Below the pieces are notes generated by a model that saw nothing but the letters and a program-made list of their open reading frames with translations, was not told where the DNA came from and ran no database searches. From Paracyclopina nana (taxonomy: Eukaryota > Arthropoda > Copepoda > Cyclopoida > Cyclopettidae), in NCBI GenBank assembly GCA_019096065.1, contig JAGUCH010000001.1, positions 14,632,001-14,696,000 of the forward strand: a stretch of DNA of 64,000 nt, read 5' to 3'. The position numbers and the translations under genes are program-made. Position 1 is the stretch's first letter; every line of letters starts with the position of its first letter. Below, one piece after another: positions 30,471 through 45,200 of this stretch.

Positions 30471-32178
30471 ATGGAAAACTACACGATTGTCGTCACCGGG
30501 GCCTCAGGGTTACTGGGACGAGCCATTTTCGGCAAATTGTCTGGTGGGCCATGGAAAAAAGTGACAGGAACAGCATACTCTAGGTAAGTTTTAGAAATAT
30601 GAGAATCCTTGATTTTAGTAGGAAAAACTAATTTTAGGAGTGGCGAAAATCTAGTCAAAGTCGACTTGACGGACTTGGCTGCTATTGACATGTTTATTGG
30701 AGAGCACAAGCCTAGCATTCTAGTTCACTCGGCTGCTCAGAGAAATCCGGACCAGATGCAAAGATCCAGAAGCGGCCAGAAAGCTAAATGTTGAGGCCAC
30801 GCGAGCACTAGCTGCTGCTCTAAGTAAAGATTTGAATTGCTAAATTTCCAGGGCTGCAACTTTTTGCTGAAGGAATTTCGCAGCGATAAGTTTTTCGCAT
30901 GCTGCTGCTTCGGCATCAACGAGATAAACATCTAGGAAATTTCACTTTCGCGCTGGCAGACATAATCCCGTCATTGATCCCTTTCTCACAGCATTTCTGT
31001 CGTTTTAATTTAGAGAAGCATGGTGGCAAGATGCTCTACATAAGCACGGATTATGTTTTCGATGGAAAAAACCCTCCATTTATGCACAACTCTCCGACAA
31101 ACCCATTAAACGATTATGGCGTCTCTAAGCTTGATGGAGAAAAAGTTGTTATTGAGGAGTCAAGTGGTAAAACATATGGATATGACTCACTTATAATTTG
31201 TCTTTAATAATCTTTCCTCGACAGAAAATATCGTGCTCCGGATTCCCATATTGTATGGAGATGTAGAATACTTGGACGAAAGTGCCATCACCACGTTGTT
31301 CAAGAAATTGCAGCAAGACAATGTGGCTGAAATGTCGGATTACGAGATTCGAAGACCATCTCATGTATCTGATATTGCTTCAATTGTCCATGATCTGATA
31401 AGCAAATCTTCCGAGGCTTCACCAGTAAGCTGCTATGATTTTCATGAAAATCCAATTGAAATGGCTAATCAGTGCAGTTGCTGAGTTATGCAAGACCACA
31501 GCATGTTTTGGCTCCTCTAGAAAAATAACGTGTGCATTTCGATCCACGGTGATGGATGATGCATTAATGGCAAATTTAAGCAATACAAGTCTCCTAAATT
31601 GGAGGCTTAATTAAGTGTTCTAGGAAAGCAAGTGCAGGTCGCTATTTCAAATTCTTCATTAAGAGGCTGATTAGAAATCTCAGATGAGGAAATTCCGAAC
31701 GTCCTAATCAGGGCTCACAAATAGTTCAGATCTATCGCGATAGAGCTTTTACCCAGCAAATTGAAATTAAATCCTTACTATTTATAGCGCTGAGTAATTG
31801 CTTTTTTAAGCCAGAAAGCATAAAAATGCAGCCATGTTTTTTTGCTGCATGTCGTATTGAATTTCGTCTAGTCTAGCAGAGTACTGCAATTGGATCCATT
31901 TTGCACCAAGCATTGTTGTTTCATTCTTTTTTTAGCCTAGTGGAATATATCAATGGTGCGGGACTGAGCCCATGACCAAATATGGAATGGTCAAAGTTAT
32001 GGCTGAAGCCTTCGGTTTGGACTATGGCCATATTAAGGCCTCTAATGAGCCTTCCCCTGGAGCTCCTAGGCCTTATGACACGACCATGGATACTTCGAGG
32101 CTGGTGGAATTGGGAATTCAGCATCATACTCCATTCGCGGAAGGAATTAAAAGTTGTCTCTCAAAGTGGAAACAATAA
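30471..32178 (+). CDS. MAT2B: Methionine adenosyltransferase 2 subunit beta homologue; frame broken once in exon 2
   Basis: Regulatory subunit that binds the catalytic S-adenosylmethionine synthetase; it is an extended short-chain dehydrogenase related to dTDP-4-dehydrorhamnose reductase. Five exons with GT-AG borders: 30471-30583, 30638-30823, 31014-31166, 31225-31424 and 31936-32178. Visible motifs are the nucleotide-binding TGASGLLGRA near the start, YISTDYVFDG, the YGVSK (YxxxK) motif followed by LDGEK, RIPILYG, and MTKYGM near the C-terminus. Exons 1-5 align colinearly with animal MAT2B, about 298 aa if the frame were continuous. At 30757-30763 the sequence is two bases short, so HSAAQRNPDQM is followed by an early stop, while KDPEAARKLN continues in another frame. 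Splice phases of exons 1, 3, 4 and 5 fit only with those two bases present. Either an assembly error in an A-run or a real null allele. Confidence 0.92.
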
Positions 32179-32179
32179 A
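32174..32179 (+). terminator. Polyadenylation hexamer overlapping the MAT2B stop codon
   Basis: AATAAA whose internal TAA is the MAT2B stop (32176-32178). I saw no other AATAAA in the next 500 bases, so it may be the working signal with a very short 3' UTR. Confidence 0.5.
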
Positions 32180-33291
32180 GTTAACTACGCCATTCCGAGG
32201 CCTCGCGAATTCGCAGTTGCGGAATTAAAGGGGAATTTGGAGGCCCAACTTTAGTTCAACGAAAATGCAGCTTCAGTGAGATCAATACATTTCATGTCAA
32301 TCCTATTTTCAGTGTTTGAGGGGCTTCAGCAAAAAATTATACGTTTTGTACGTACGTTTTCTTAGCGAAGTGAACAACAAGTAATTCTACTAAGATTTCT
32401 CACCGCGTTTGCCAGCTTTAAGGCTTGGAACGGGAAGGTTACAATTATATTTCGTGTTTCAAAGAAAGGCGTAGCAGAGGTGCATATACTAGCTGAACTT
32501 GCTTGACCCCTAAGCTAATCCAATTTTATTCGCAACTGCGAGTTTCCGCAATTTCCTCGCTAAGCCCTGCAATTTTTTTGGACACTGCATCGGCTTCACG
32601 GCATGAAAAAAGAAATCAGTGGAGCCTACTACCTTAATATTCTTGCACAAAAATTCATTTTATTATCCCCGCAAATTTGCTATTAGAAAAACGGAATTAT
32701 CACCCCCGCTACCCTCATGATTTAAAATTGATTACATATTTATACATAGGTATAGCTGTTTTTGTGGTCGTGGTGGTTGAAAATCATTAGTAACGCGCTT
32801 TCGTCTGATTAGTACTTTACACTGATATGGAACCATGAATTTTTAGCATTATTCATTTCAACATTGTTCAAGGCGAACTGCTGGCCAAAAAAATGTACAA
32901 GTCATGTTTACCAGAAGATAAGTCCCACTTTCTATTTTTGAAGAAGTCATTTTCGCAATAGCCGCGAGCTATCTAGGGGATTTTTTTAGCGGAGAAATGA
33001 GTAGTTAATTAGTGCCAAAATTCACCCATCACACATATGTGTGTGAGATTTTCTTCAGCTACGTACGTGAATGCACAGTGTGTACCGTGCATGCGGCATT
33101 CTTTCTCTATCGAGTTACGCACTGTACATACTACTTCTACAACTTTGCGCGCCCCTTACGGATCGTGAGAGAAGTCCACACCCCGAAAACTACCGGCAGT
33201 TCGAGTCAGACCTGACAACAGATCAGTCATAGTGTGCTATGATTAGCTAACTTTTACGACAGTGACAATATCACCAATTATCATCGTCATC
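32180..33291 (+). other. Intergenic: MAT2B 3' flank and MIM promoter/5' UTR
   Basis: About 1.1 kb of AT-rich DNA between two plus-strand genes. The MIM transcription start should lie in the last few hundred bases, where composition becomes more even (33050-33290). No specific promoter element could be fixed. No other gene seen. Confidence 0.5.
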
Positions 33292-36200
33292 ATGGATCAA
33301 CCATTGGTCATAGAGGACAACTTGGATAAGGAGTGCAACGCGTTAGGCGGCCTCTTCCAACAGATTGTCAATGAGATGAAGGTAAGCTCGGCTGAAATGG
33401 CCTTTTTTAAATGGAATGCTGATTAGAAGGGCAAATATTGGGTTATTAATTAGTTCTTTGTTGCGCAATTATGTCATGCTAACAAATCAAACAAATACGC
33501 GTCATTCTTGACCTTCCATTGTCATTTTTCTTTCAAAATAAAAGGATTCAATCATCTTTTGCTTTTCGATGGTTGCAAACTTTTATTTTCTATATATGCA
33601 ATAGGAGAAGGGGGACAAAGTTGGAAATTGGACATTGAAGCAGAGGGAAAGTGTTACAGTCAGTCCTTCAAAAGTCTGATTAGCAACCAAATTATACCCT
33701 CTTCTATGCAGGAGTCTATTGTTTGATTTGGGAAAATGCCAATAAGGGTTGCTTCCATTTGGCAGAATAATTTCCCCGCAAAAATTAGCGTAAAAGGTCA
33801 AGTGAAAAGAAAACAATTAATCAAACTCATTTGCTTCACGGTAAAAGTTACCACCCAGTTACCATTAACCCAAAATACATGATGACCCCAGGATAGTGAA
33901 CGGTAAACAAATGGATCGGGCACCCGCCCCTATTGAAAATTAGTTTTTTTCCACTCGTGTGGTTCAAATTGGCTCATTTTTGAGCACGCTATTGGCCAAT
34001 TTGAGCAACGAGCGAAGAGGAATACTAAATATCGGTTTAATTTTCAATATGATTGCATGCATGCATGCAGTGCAGTTGGGGATTATTTCTCACAATTTAC
34101 TACTCGAGGAGAGGAGCGAGGGAAAAAAGTACCATAAAAGCACTCCATTTTCTTTTGCTACAGCTTGACCGAAAATGGCGGTTAGTAAATGCACTTGGAA
34201 ATATGCCTTTGACCTTAATGGTGTTGTTTTTATGGCCGTAAATGATTACGCAAGTTGCATGCATGTTTCACAGCCTCTGCGATGCTATTTGCCCTTTTCA
34301 GCGCATGTAAGCAAAATAGCTATAGTATAGTTTTCCTTCGTATTTTAGCCCCAAAATATTTTTCTTGATCATCATCAAATCCTATTTGACAGAGTGGATA
34401 AAAGCGAAAATCCTCAACGCCATATAAGAGCAATATTTCAGACGTCACTCTGTATTTTAGAGCATTATGGTAAATGATCCTTGCGCTGACTCGTACATAC
34501 GTTACATATATGATGTCCGAAAACAAGATAATAAATCTACGCAAACCTTTATCCTGTGACAAATAATCATCGCAAACTTCATTTAAGCCCTTAATAGCTA
34601 TTTTCTACTGGCATATATAGCATAAGTCTCGCAGATGAAAAACAATCTTGTCCAGCTGGCTTTAATTTTTCAACGCCTCCATATCCGATAGGTAGCGCCC
34701 AGATTATCTCTCATAATCGCTAAGAACGTAAACAAGATACAATATGTGGAAGTCGAAAAAATAGAATAGAGATCTAAAGTGGCACAGAGTAGCGCAAGTT
34801 TTATTGCAACCATAAACAAAGGTCTCCATATTTTATTTCACGAACTGTGGGAGGAAAATAAAATGGTTCCGTAGAAAAAAGGGGTGCGTATTTATGAATT
34901 AAAAGTCCTCAGCTTGCAGCCGAGTCTTGATTCCGGCGTGAACTTTTCAACTTTTTATGGCAAAATTGCCTGGATTTTTTACAGCTTCCTCAACTTTTTT
35001 GTGTGCAATATGCCTGAATTTGGAGCCCACCTCTTTTTCCCCCTATATTTAGCGTGGAATTCAATCAGCTTTGAAAACTTAATTTGAGTGTTGGCTCCGG
35101 ATCACGTTACCTGCAAAAAAGCTCCACTTTTTGTTCCCGTTTATTAGTGAAGCACCGGCTTTTTTAAGCGACATAAAGCAGTTCCTCCAATTTGAATTTT
35201 GATAGAAAAAGCGCTCACTATTTGTATACACTGCCTCTTTGAAAACTCCTTCAGATGTCAGGTATGGATTCATTACAATCGATTCAAATCACGCCTGATT
35301 TGAATGCAGGCTTGATCTTTGAGGGATCGATTTCATGCTGCGACCCTTTTTCTGATATCTTAACGCTCCATCCAAAAGAATTATACCTGATCTGAATCGT
35401 TTGAGCTCCTCACCAAGCGGTCTTTTGAAACAGCAAACTTAGCATATAATGCTGTAGTAATGTGATTTTTATCAGAAAAACACTCTCTATTCGTAGTAAT
35501 GCATAATTTGGTGTTTGCGGTACTCTTTTAACTGCAGATGCTCTAGTTTCACTGGAAAAACGCGCGCACCAGATGCTGCCTAGGACACACTTGAGTAATA
35601 AGAAACCTCATGAATTGGGCTTTGCTCACGGTGTAGTTACATTTTTCCGAATAAGGTAAAAAAGATGGCATTAGGAGTAACCTCCGATTCTATTTCGGCG
35701 TCCTTTCAACTAGTTTGTCGCATAATCGTTATCATTTGGCTTTTTGACTTTTCAAAACAAAATATTTGGCGTTCTGGTAAAAAAACAAGAGATTTTCTGC
35801 CTTTTCCGGAAAGCTCCTCTGTGCATTAAGCTTGCTTTTCTTGGGCAAATTGTCCTGCAAAGCACACAATTATTACTCAATGTGCCCATAAAATGGCAAC
35901 AAAACTGGATTAAATCTTACTTTTAAAAAAATAGAAGACTGAAATATTAGTGAATTAGTTGAAATATACCATATCTGTTGACTTTAATGATTGGTCGGAG
36001 GTTCAATTTTTTAGATCGGGGCTAGCAGCGGAGCAGGTGCAAACAGAAACAGATCGAAATTCAATTTTCAGCCCGCTTAGCCTACGCTGTCATTAGCTGT
36101 GCTATCATTAGCTCCTCCTAGCGGCAAAAATTATTGCTACCAGAGCCTCCGTAAGCAAAGCCCAATTAATGAGTTGTACCCCTTTTTTGCGTTCTCTACA

Positions 36201-39200
36201 GGTGATCATGACCTTTTTGGGGAGCCCGACTTATTATCATCATCATCGTTAGTTTGTTCCTAAGGTTTCATGCCATTAACCTACCGCGAGTTTCCTAATG
36301 AAATTCAAAAGCTAATGCTCGCGCTCTCGTGCGGTTCGACACCTAGGTCACGAAATTCCATCTTTATCTACCATCAAAGATTCTGAATGAAGTTGTTGAA
36401 GAAGGCTTAAAGCAAAATGCATGAGATGGCTGACGCTATGGTTCAAATTCCTAGCTTTTAAGGTATAGGTTTCGACTGAAATTGAGCCAATATAGGCTAT
36501 ATTGTACAGATACACTGAGGAAAGTTGTGAAAAAAAATGTTGTTTCCTACTCCTCTCACTTTCGCTCTCGCACCAATGATACCATGAAATTAGAAGTCAG
36601 ATTTTCCACACCAGACATGCTCAACGAATTCATGCAAATCACGTGTGCTCATCAGCAGAGCGCTGAAAATAAATTACCCCAGGGAAACTCTAAGTACCAA
36701 TCATTTCATAATCCAATTCCAAGATGGCAGCTGGGGCTATAAGACCCAAAAATGGCCGTTTGGAAGGAGAAAAAACCTGACTTGTCTAGACAGGGGAGCC
36801 AGCAAGTGTTCAGCTCCTGAGGTCGTGTAAGAGATTCACTCGCGAGCTTAATTTGATTGAGGCCTCCCTAAGGAGAGACAGCTGATGATCCTCTTTTTCC
36901 ATTTACTGTAATCGAGCTCTATGCACAGTACACAATATTGGATGGAGAGAGATTTTTAATGAGAGCCTTTCTTCCTAAACCATGATTGAATCCAAAAGCC
37001 TTTTGTTTGAGGGGGAGACAAATAGGAAGGGTGCCAAGTAGGGCTATTTGCTCTTTGACTAGGAGCTTCAGCCTTTTGCCTTTTTTGAGAGTGATTCAAC
37101 TGAATCAACGCCTCCTTCTTTTCATGTACCCAGTAAAGTTGTGTGGCCTCTTCTTTTGTCCCCGCCCTAGCCAAAGGCCGTGGCCTTTAAAAACTAAAGT
37201 AAAAGTTATGTGCCCATTTGCACACCTTTTTCCCATATGCTTTCAGGCATGCTTCTGCTATATCTGAAAGTTGTGGGTAGTTTTTAAAGAAGGCATTTGT
37301 CTTGTCACCCTGAGGGACCCAATTGTGGTGGCCCTAAGGAGATGACTGGCCTCGGGAAATTTAAAGGCCTCACATTCTGTGGAAGCACCAGCCCAAACTG
37401 AAGGAAAACAGCACCACCATTGAATTGAGAGAAGAATATAGTACTTTTAGGATCTGAATTTTGGCTGCAAACAAAGTTGCGAGTGGGGAATCGGTTGATT
37501 TTATGCCCTCCCCTTCCTCCTAAACTATGCATTTGAAAGGGCTTTCGCCATTTCAGCTCTTACAAGACATTGAGATGCTTTTTATGGCAGGAATACGATT
37601 TTACCAGCAATGGGTTCGATCGACATTTATGCTCACACAAGCTGAGCTCGAGGTATGGGAACTGTCCGACTAATAATTTATTTGTTCGAATCAGGCTTGC
37701 CTTGATCAATTTCGGATTTTCATGCATGGCTGATAATTACAGAAAGGCTTTTTGTATAGTCAGTTCAAAGAATAACAAATTAGTTGATCCTTTGGAGAGC
37801 TCTTGATGCTGTAGCCAATCATTTGCATAGAGAAGCCTAGCCTGTTGTCATCAGGCCAATTTGCAAAGTCAGTTCGAGGAGGTATGCTACGCTGGTGTCC
37901 AGCAAAAGGTGTATATGTAAATATCATGTGAAGATATGAAATTCAAATGAGCCCCTTCGCATAATGGCCATTGAGGGTTAATCCTAAGCAAAAAATAGCC
38001 AAGCGATCATTTCTGTTATCAAAGCCATTTGAGAGTTCAAAAGTGCTCAAGTTGATCACCACATGAATAATTGATGGCACTATCTCTTTCAAAGTTGACT
38101 TTCGACACCAAGAAGCCAAATGACCCCGATTCGTGCCATATCTGCTAGTTTTGGAGCATATTGCTATAATGGGGCATTTCCCAGACCTGCAATTACGCAT
38201 GTCATAAATTGTTAATGACTCTTCTGTCCCATTGAATTATTGCCTAATTTAGCTTTTCTCTCATATAATGGGAGCTGTTGAAGTGTGTTTTATTTCCTCC
38301 ACGATAATACGTCCATGTTAGCTCTCGTTCTTACTCGAAAAGTGCTCAGTAAGCAAAGATAAACATGCTCAAGGCTCTAGTCCATATCCTTCCTTCCTGA
38401 AATGTCATCAGATCAACTGAGCATGCTCCATCTAAGGATTAGCATGCTTTTTGCCAACTTTAACGAGGAGTTAAGCAAACATCACTTCTAAATTGAGCTC
38501 ATGTTTATTCAATAAAGATTGGCCAGGGCAAAAAAAATAAGCGACTTGTCCATAATTGTAAAGATATACAAGTAACGTCAAGAGTTGAACAACTAGTGTT
38601 AGCAGGAAACAATATACAATTGAGCTCTCCGATGGATATCTCTTCCTTGCAAAAAGTATGCACATCTACGAGCTGTGAAAGATTCTATGTCAAAAACAAT
38701 GAGTCGGTTGTTTTGTGAGGCAGCGTCATTATGAATTGGTCTTTTGTTCCCCATTTTTGCCATATCATTGTTGCGCAAACTTAATAGCTCACTTTATATC
38801 ATTGATGTTAGTTTGAGCCTCTTCCACATATACCCAAGGTTAATTGATGGCTTTTGGCACAACAAATGATGATAAAAAGAAAATTTGTGAACGATTCCCC
38901 ACCAATTCATGAATAAAACATGGATTGTTGCTTGAGCAAGGAGTGGAAGTGAGATGTTGCAGCTAGGGTAGTGCTTTGCATACGTGTCATGTTTATGACA
39001 TATTCCTGGTTTGGAAGACCACCTCAGGAGTAAAGTTTGCTGGTTGGTGGAAAGGGTGGCTTTATGGCAGTAGCCAGTTTTTTTGATATTTTTCCTTTAG
39101 CAACCCCACTCCCATAGTTTATGAGTGGGGTCCATTGGATCATGCTTGAAGGCTCATTTGAATTTCATCTAATAGCTCTTTTGATGCATGAACCATGAAT

Positions 39201-42200
39201 TTGCAAATTAGCAACAAAGGCGCCACCAGATACACAATATTACTAAATGGGAGAATTCAAGCTGGATTAACTACAAAATCCAAAAATAGAACCAACAAAT
39301 ACACTTGGAAAAGATGGTAAAATAAATCTTGTGTTTGCCAAACTCAAGCATTGCTGATTTTAAATCAACAAGAGCTCTTGATCATACTTTGTCAGAGGTT
39401 TGCAAAGCTGTTTACGTAAGCCCGAAAAGGCAACTACTTAGCTTCAAATGTGATCAACTTTACATTTCCTACACTCAAAGATGACCCTGGCAAATACTAC
39501 ATCATATCAAATCACTCAACACGAGCAACGCTTGAAAAGTGCAACTTCTACTCCACATCAGCAATGCTCTTGCAGCCTAAATATTGTTCGTGTGGCTTAG
39601 GTAAACAAAGTCTAGCCAATGAAGCGTGTGTCCTCACCAGACACCCATAATTGTATAAGCCTTCACCCACGTTCTACGAAACCAAACAAAAAAATCCAGC
39701 ACTATGAGGAGATTTTCTTGGCCTCGTTACCATAGCTCATTATATGTACCAGGAGGGAATTGTAGCTACGCATGAACTGCAGCAGACGAAGCTGCTGAGT
39801 TGCTGGGCTGTTGTCACAAGTACTAAGCTACCATATTTTCTGGTGAGAAGACGTGACGAGACGACGATTTCCTTTCCCTCTCCTTTGTTCAAAAAAATGG
39901 TGCAAAGCTGGCTTGTTGTACTCAAATATGCGAAGAATCCAACAAATATGCGCAAGTGGATTGTCAACACATATGCTCAAACTTGCATCGCCACACGACA
40001 AGCCATGTCAAAAACACAGATAACGAAGCTTTTACACATAAGAAACTATTTGATTGGAACAGCAACAACAATAATGCAACCATTTCAATCATCTGGGGCT
40101 GTCAGACAAATGAATGAAAGAGTTGTTTGTTTATTGGTGAGTTGGCAACAACCCTCCTTTAGCATGAAAAGGGAAAGAAAAAGTTGCTGGCACAAACATA
40201 TTCGTCAAAGCAAAGCTATAGTTGTTGGTGGTGCACAACAATAATTAGAGTAAGTACTCCTAGTCGTTCACCTTCAGTGCCAAAGTCAATAGTAAATAGG
40301 TCCTATGCAGCTCAAGAAGCACCCCAACTCCTTAAGTTCCTTAAGAAGAACCCCTTTCTAGATGTTGCTGCATCCACGAACTCTTGCCAGACTCCAGCCA
40401 AAGTAGAGCTAGGAAGAGGGAAATGCAATTGATGACAGCATTTCTCCTGATCAGGGATAATTGGACATAAGTAGAGGTCAGCAAAAAGGCAGACGAGGTT
40501 GAAGAAAAGATTTGCCACACACAAAATGACTTTTCCCTTTGGCTGGCGAAGCGGCGATAAAACATTAACTTTAGTTGCGCACCATAAAAAATGCCACCTA
40601 ATGATGATCTATGGAACTTGATTTGGCCCAAATAAATACTCCTTGGCAACATCATTAATCACTGAGAAAGGAAGGTTACAAGCTGAGTGAGCTTTTTCTG
40701 TTCAGCTAATTAATTAGGCCTAAAACTGCTGAGGTGGATGGGCCTGAGTTGAATCCCCCCCTCTTTCGCAGGCTAATTAGTTTTGTGTAATGAATTGTGC
40801 CCTGGCATCCCCTCCCATGACTTGGCTCCTACAAAAACACAATTTACTGAACAAACATTCGGTGTGTCGAGAACACCCAGAATTTGAGGGTTTCACTTTC
40901 CCTGGATCGACGTGTGGAAGAGGTTCTGTCTGTAGTTTATGGGTAGTAATAAAAGTACTAGAGCTGTCTGGCATTATCAGCCAGAATTATGTAAATGAAG
41001 ATCATTGCTTTGAATGTCCCCCAAAAGCATTAAGATAAGGGGTAAGTTTCTCAGAATGAAGAAGAAGAAGAACGTGGTCAAAATACTCAAGCATAATAAT
41101 TTTACCTGAAAGGAAGTTTGTCAAAGCTGACATGACACAACCCCAAGTCTTTTTGTGAATACGGTAAAAAATGAGCTCAAAAGAAGCGTGAAGAGCAAGA
41201 AACCTCGGTTTGTGTATTCCAGACGAGCTGTGTTTACTTTTGCAGTTTGCGCCGGTGCGCAGCAGCTGATGTAAACAAACAGCTGACAACAAAGGAAAAA
41301 AAAGAGCGAATGCATTTTTACAAATAACAAGCTCAGCTGTTTACCCATTCTTCTTCATCGGGGAAAAAGTCAAACATGAGCAAAAGAATTTCACACAGAA
41401 TATGTAGGATGTGAAAAAGTTGAAACTTCAATCACCTATCTTTATGAATCATGACGGGGGCGTTTTAAAAACTCGTGAGCTAAAAAGTAGAACGCGCAAT
41501 TTCACAGCAGAAAGGAATTTGAATTTTTCACCCCCTTAAGAATTGGGATTTGGCATGCGTGAAGTTAAGTATTCCACTAAAGTCTGATTTTGACAATGAA
41601 GAGAACTCCACCCACTGCCATACCACCGATTAAACTACTTTTTCTTCTGGGATATTTATCTATGAAGTGGTCAACACCCTAAATAAGTAAGTGAGAAAAA
41701 ACTGGCTACCACAAAGCTACAGAGGGACCCTTAATAGAACGAGGAAATTGACAAATTATGCCATGGTATGTGTAGCAAAGCCACCACCCTCATTATATGA
41801 AAATGAGAAGTAAATGTGGGTGGTTGGGGGTTGCAAAATCTTGGCTTGCTATTACATAGCAAAAGATACCTGGGCACCACAGACATTATTGTCAAACAGA
41901 GAGAAAACTCTCTTTTTCTTCACTTAATTTCATTGAGAAAAGGAAACAAAAGCTGGTATATATGGGAATTCTTGTGAATAAATCACAAAAGGGGGGAGAA
42001 AGTGGAAAATCACTTGTTCTACTGCTATTAAATTCACGAGAATGAAATGTGAGAATCTAGCTTTTTATGGGGTGCACTTTTATGTTTCTCATGTTGCTTT
42101 ATAAGTCATGTCATGCCATGCTGTCTGTTATTTATGGAGTTGTATTTCCCATAATATTGGGCGCGGGAAATTTGAAAAAGTTGAATTTCAATTTCAGATA

Positions 42201-45200
42201 TTCATCTTGTTTACTCTGTGGTTTTTATTAAAAATCTCCAAGAAATTGCGGGTGGCAGGCGAGATTGCTATCTCAGCACTCACTCTTAAAGATGTGAATT
42301 TCAATGCGCAACCGTTTTGATTTTGAGTAGCATGAAAAGAGGCCAGAGGGTGCAAAACACTTCATGTTTTCAAATCTGATTCAAGGACTGCCTGACTCAA
42401 AAGATCTAGTGAAGTGGCAAGCTTTAAAATTAACAACAAGCCCTCATTGCAAACCATTCATTCACGAACCGCTTAATGGTGGTTTTGCACACTAAACTAA
42501 GACCTTAATGCAAAATGACAAATGCAAAGTTTCAACTAGCAACTAGATAATGTCAACTGAGGATCGTGACCCCATTTCTCTGGTTAATTTAGAGAGGTTT
42601 ATCTTATCACGGCGGCTCAGGGTAGGCCTTCCTTTCAGCGCACTTAGCATAGAGCCTTTTATAGCCACTTCCATAACAATTCTAATGCCAGGCAAAAACA
42701 GAGGCTGAAAAAAATCCAGGGAGCTGACATTCTAATATTTTATGGGCATGTGGACAAATTGCTGAGTCATTACCTCAATTTGGGTTTTTGCGTTGGTTCC
42801 ACAACATATTACCATGTTATGAAGTAAATATAGTATGTTGTGAGTGCATGCTCAGAATATATATTTTGAATGGCAGCTTCTCCATGAAATGAGGTAAATT
42901 GGCCTATTCAAAAGCTTGTACACATGCAAATGTAGGGCAACAGCAGAAAATGTCACCCTCTCACCCTTGCTTTTTGAAGAAGAGATTTTTTCCTGCCCTT
43001 CAAGCAGCTCTAAGCAGCTCTAAGCAGCTCGAAGACAGTCAATCTTTTTTAAGGTTGAAGAACCAATTTGTTATCTGGCAGGGGATTGGATGATGATCCT
43101 AATCTTATTTTTTCAAAGTGGTACTTGCAAATAAAAACAGGTCCAATTTTGGGCAACATTTGAAGCACAATTTTCCATGGGTGGGCATTATGAACGGGAA
43201 GAAGAGTGAAGATAGCTATCTTCTAGACAACATGCCACAGCTGCTTCTCAAAACTGCTGGCAAATTGTGAGATCAATATCTGTTAAATCTTCTGCTCTGA
43301 GACTCGTGATCTAGTAAATTTCTCCTTCATTTTTTCCAGGTAAGATCCCCCAACAACAAACTTAAAAACTGGATGCTACTTATGTCAAACTGTCTAGAAA
43401 CTTGGGTAAAATTCTGACATGAAGCTTGCAGTCGTCGCGGTAGGTTCTTTGGTTGCACTTCTTTTACTGATGAAACTTTTTGCTGGGAGATGCGCAAATT
43501 GGAGACCCAGAGACAAGTGGAAAAATTCCTGATGAGATTACCATAGAATTTTTAAAGCTTGACAGACAGCAGCAAAAATAGTGTTCTGAGGCTTCCAATT
43601 AGACTTTGCAGAGAGCTGCCCAACTTTTTGTACTAATTGGATTAAATCTAGTGCAACAAGTCTATAAATTATGTTTTTAGACCGACGCCAGTTATACATT
43701 GTACCTACTTTTAAAGCTGCGCTCCTGCCAAGAAGCCATGCCCTCATATAGCAATGAATAACCGTTCATTTGGGGCACCCAATTCATCAAACTTTTGCTA
43801 TGGTAGCCCCTTTTATTTGACTTCAGCATATTACTTCTTACTACGCTTTCTTTGGTGCAAAATCTCTGTGAATCGCCTCCATAAATGCCAAAAAGGATCT
43901 TCTAAAGCCTTCTTGAGGACATGAATTTCTTGCTCCCCAAAGGAGGCAGCAGCCTCTTCGAGGCCATTCGGCGTCAAACGAGCCTCGGCAATTGTAACCA
44001 CCCCACCATTGTCCTCAATTTGAACCAGATAGGACCATCCTTGAGGAACATAAATCATTTCACCAGGATGAAGTCTGCCTTTTTGCACAGCCCTCCCATG
44101 AATTGTCAAATCGGAGCTCACATCCCAGAGACAAGAGGTCAATGTCTGCAGTTCAGATCTGCAAGCAAAAATAGGCGAAAAACGGTAATTCAAGGATTAT
44201 TTTTGCAAGCTTTGAAGTGTGCACACGACGTCACTCACTGCAAAAGGCAAAAAAGCTATTGTGTGCGATATAATCAAATTAGTTCTGCGAAACAGAAATC
44301 CTGACATTTCAGAGCGATTTCTCGCCAAAAACAACACACACCCACACTTACAATTACAGAATTGCTTGCAGAATGATAAAATATCGATAGATTTTCGGCA
44401 GCAGCCATCTGTTTCTGCCAATTGGCTCTGCTGCTTTTTTCAATACTTATGTAGCATAAAGGACGCGGTGCGTTTTCTGCCTTGTTTCACTCACCGTGCA
44501 TTTGTGGGCACTAGGATCCAGTCCATTGGAGTCTTCCCCTCCATATAGAAGAAAGTTGTAGATGTTCCAGGCGGATTTCGCAGAAACGAAGAAGCGGCAT
44601 TTCCTTTAGGCCAGAAGTCCAAGAAAAGTTGGGACGACCTTCTTAAGCCCAATTTAGTAGCTAGATCTTCTTCGTGGCCTAACGGGGCCAAAGACTCAGT
44701 TGTGGCGATCGTTTGCTTGATTCCCAGTGCACTCCGATCATGGATAGATGCTCGTAGATGCGCCTTAAAAAGTGCGTCACGAGTCACTGATGACCTTTTC
44801 ACAGATTTACCAGTTGAGGGTAGGGACCAACTGGAGACATTGGCAATGAGGTCGAACGTGTCCTCATTGAGAGCTGCCTCTCCATTATTTGCATTGGCAG
44901 GACATCTGTGGCAGCCTTGCATATCAAATAAGGCTGGGCTTTGAAGCTGGACTTGGCTCAGCTCCGAGCAACCTGACGCAGGCCTATAGACGTCCATGTA
45001 TTTTTTGTCACTTTTTGAGCAGACTGACACGTTGAACAGCGAGTGTTCAGTGTCCAGGTTCACTGCCAGCAACCAAGAAGATTTCGAGGATGAGGGCTGA
45101 TAAAAGTCCTTCAAAGCGAGGGCGTTTAAAAGGATGAATTTTCAAGCAAAAAGTTCTGGGAATTTTTCCTTACCTTCAAGTTGAATAGTTTTTCTGCAGA

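Noticed and set aside
39744-40244. 166-codon plus-strand ORF in MIM intron 1
   Set aside because: No family resemblance, no splice or signal support, and base composition like the surrounding intron.
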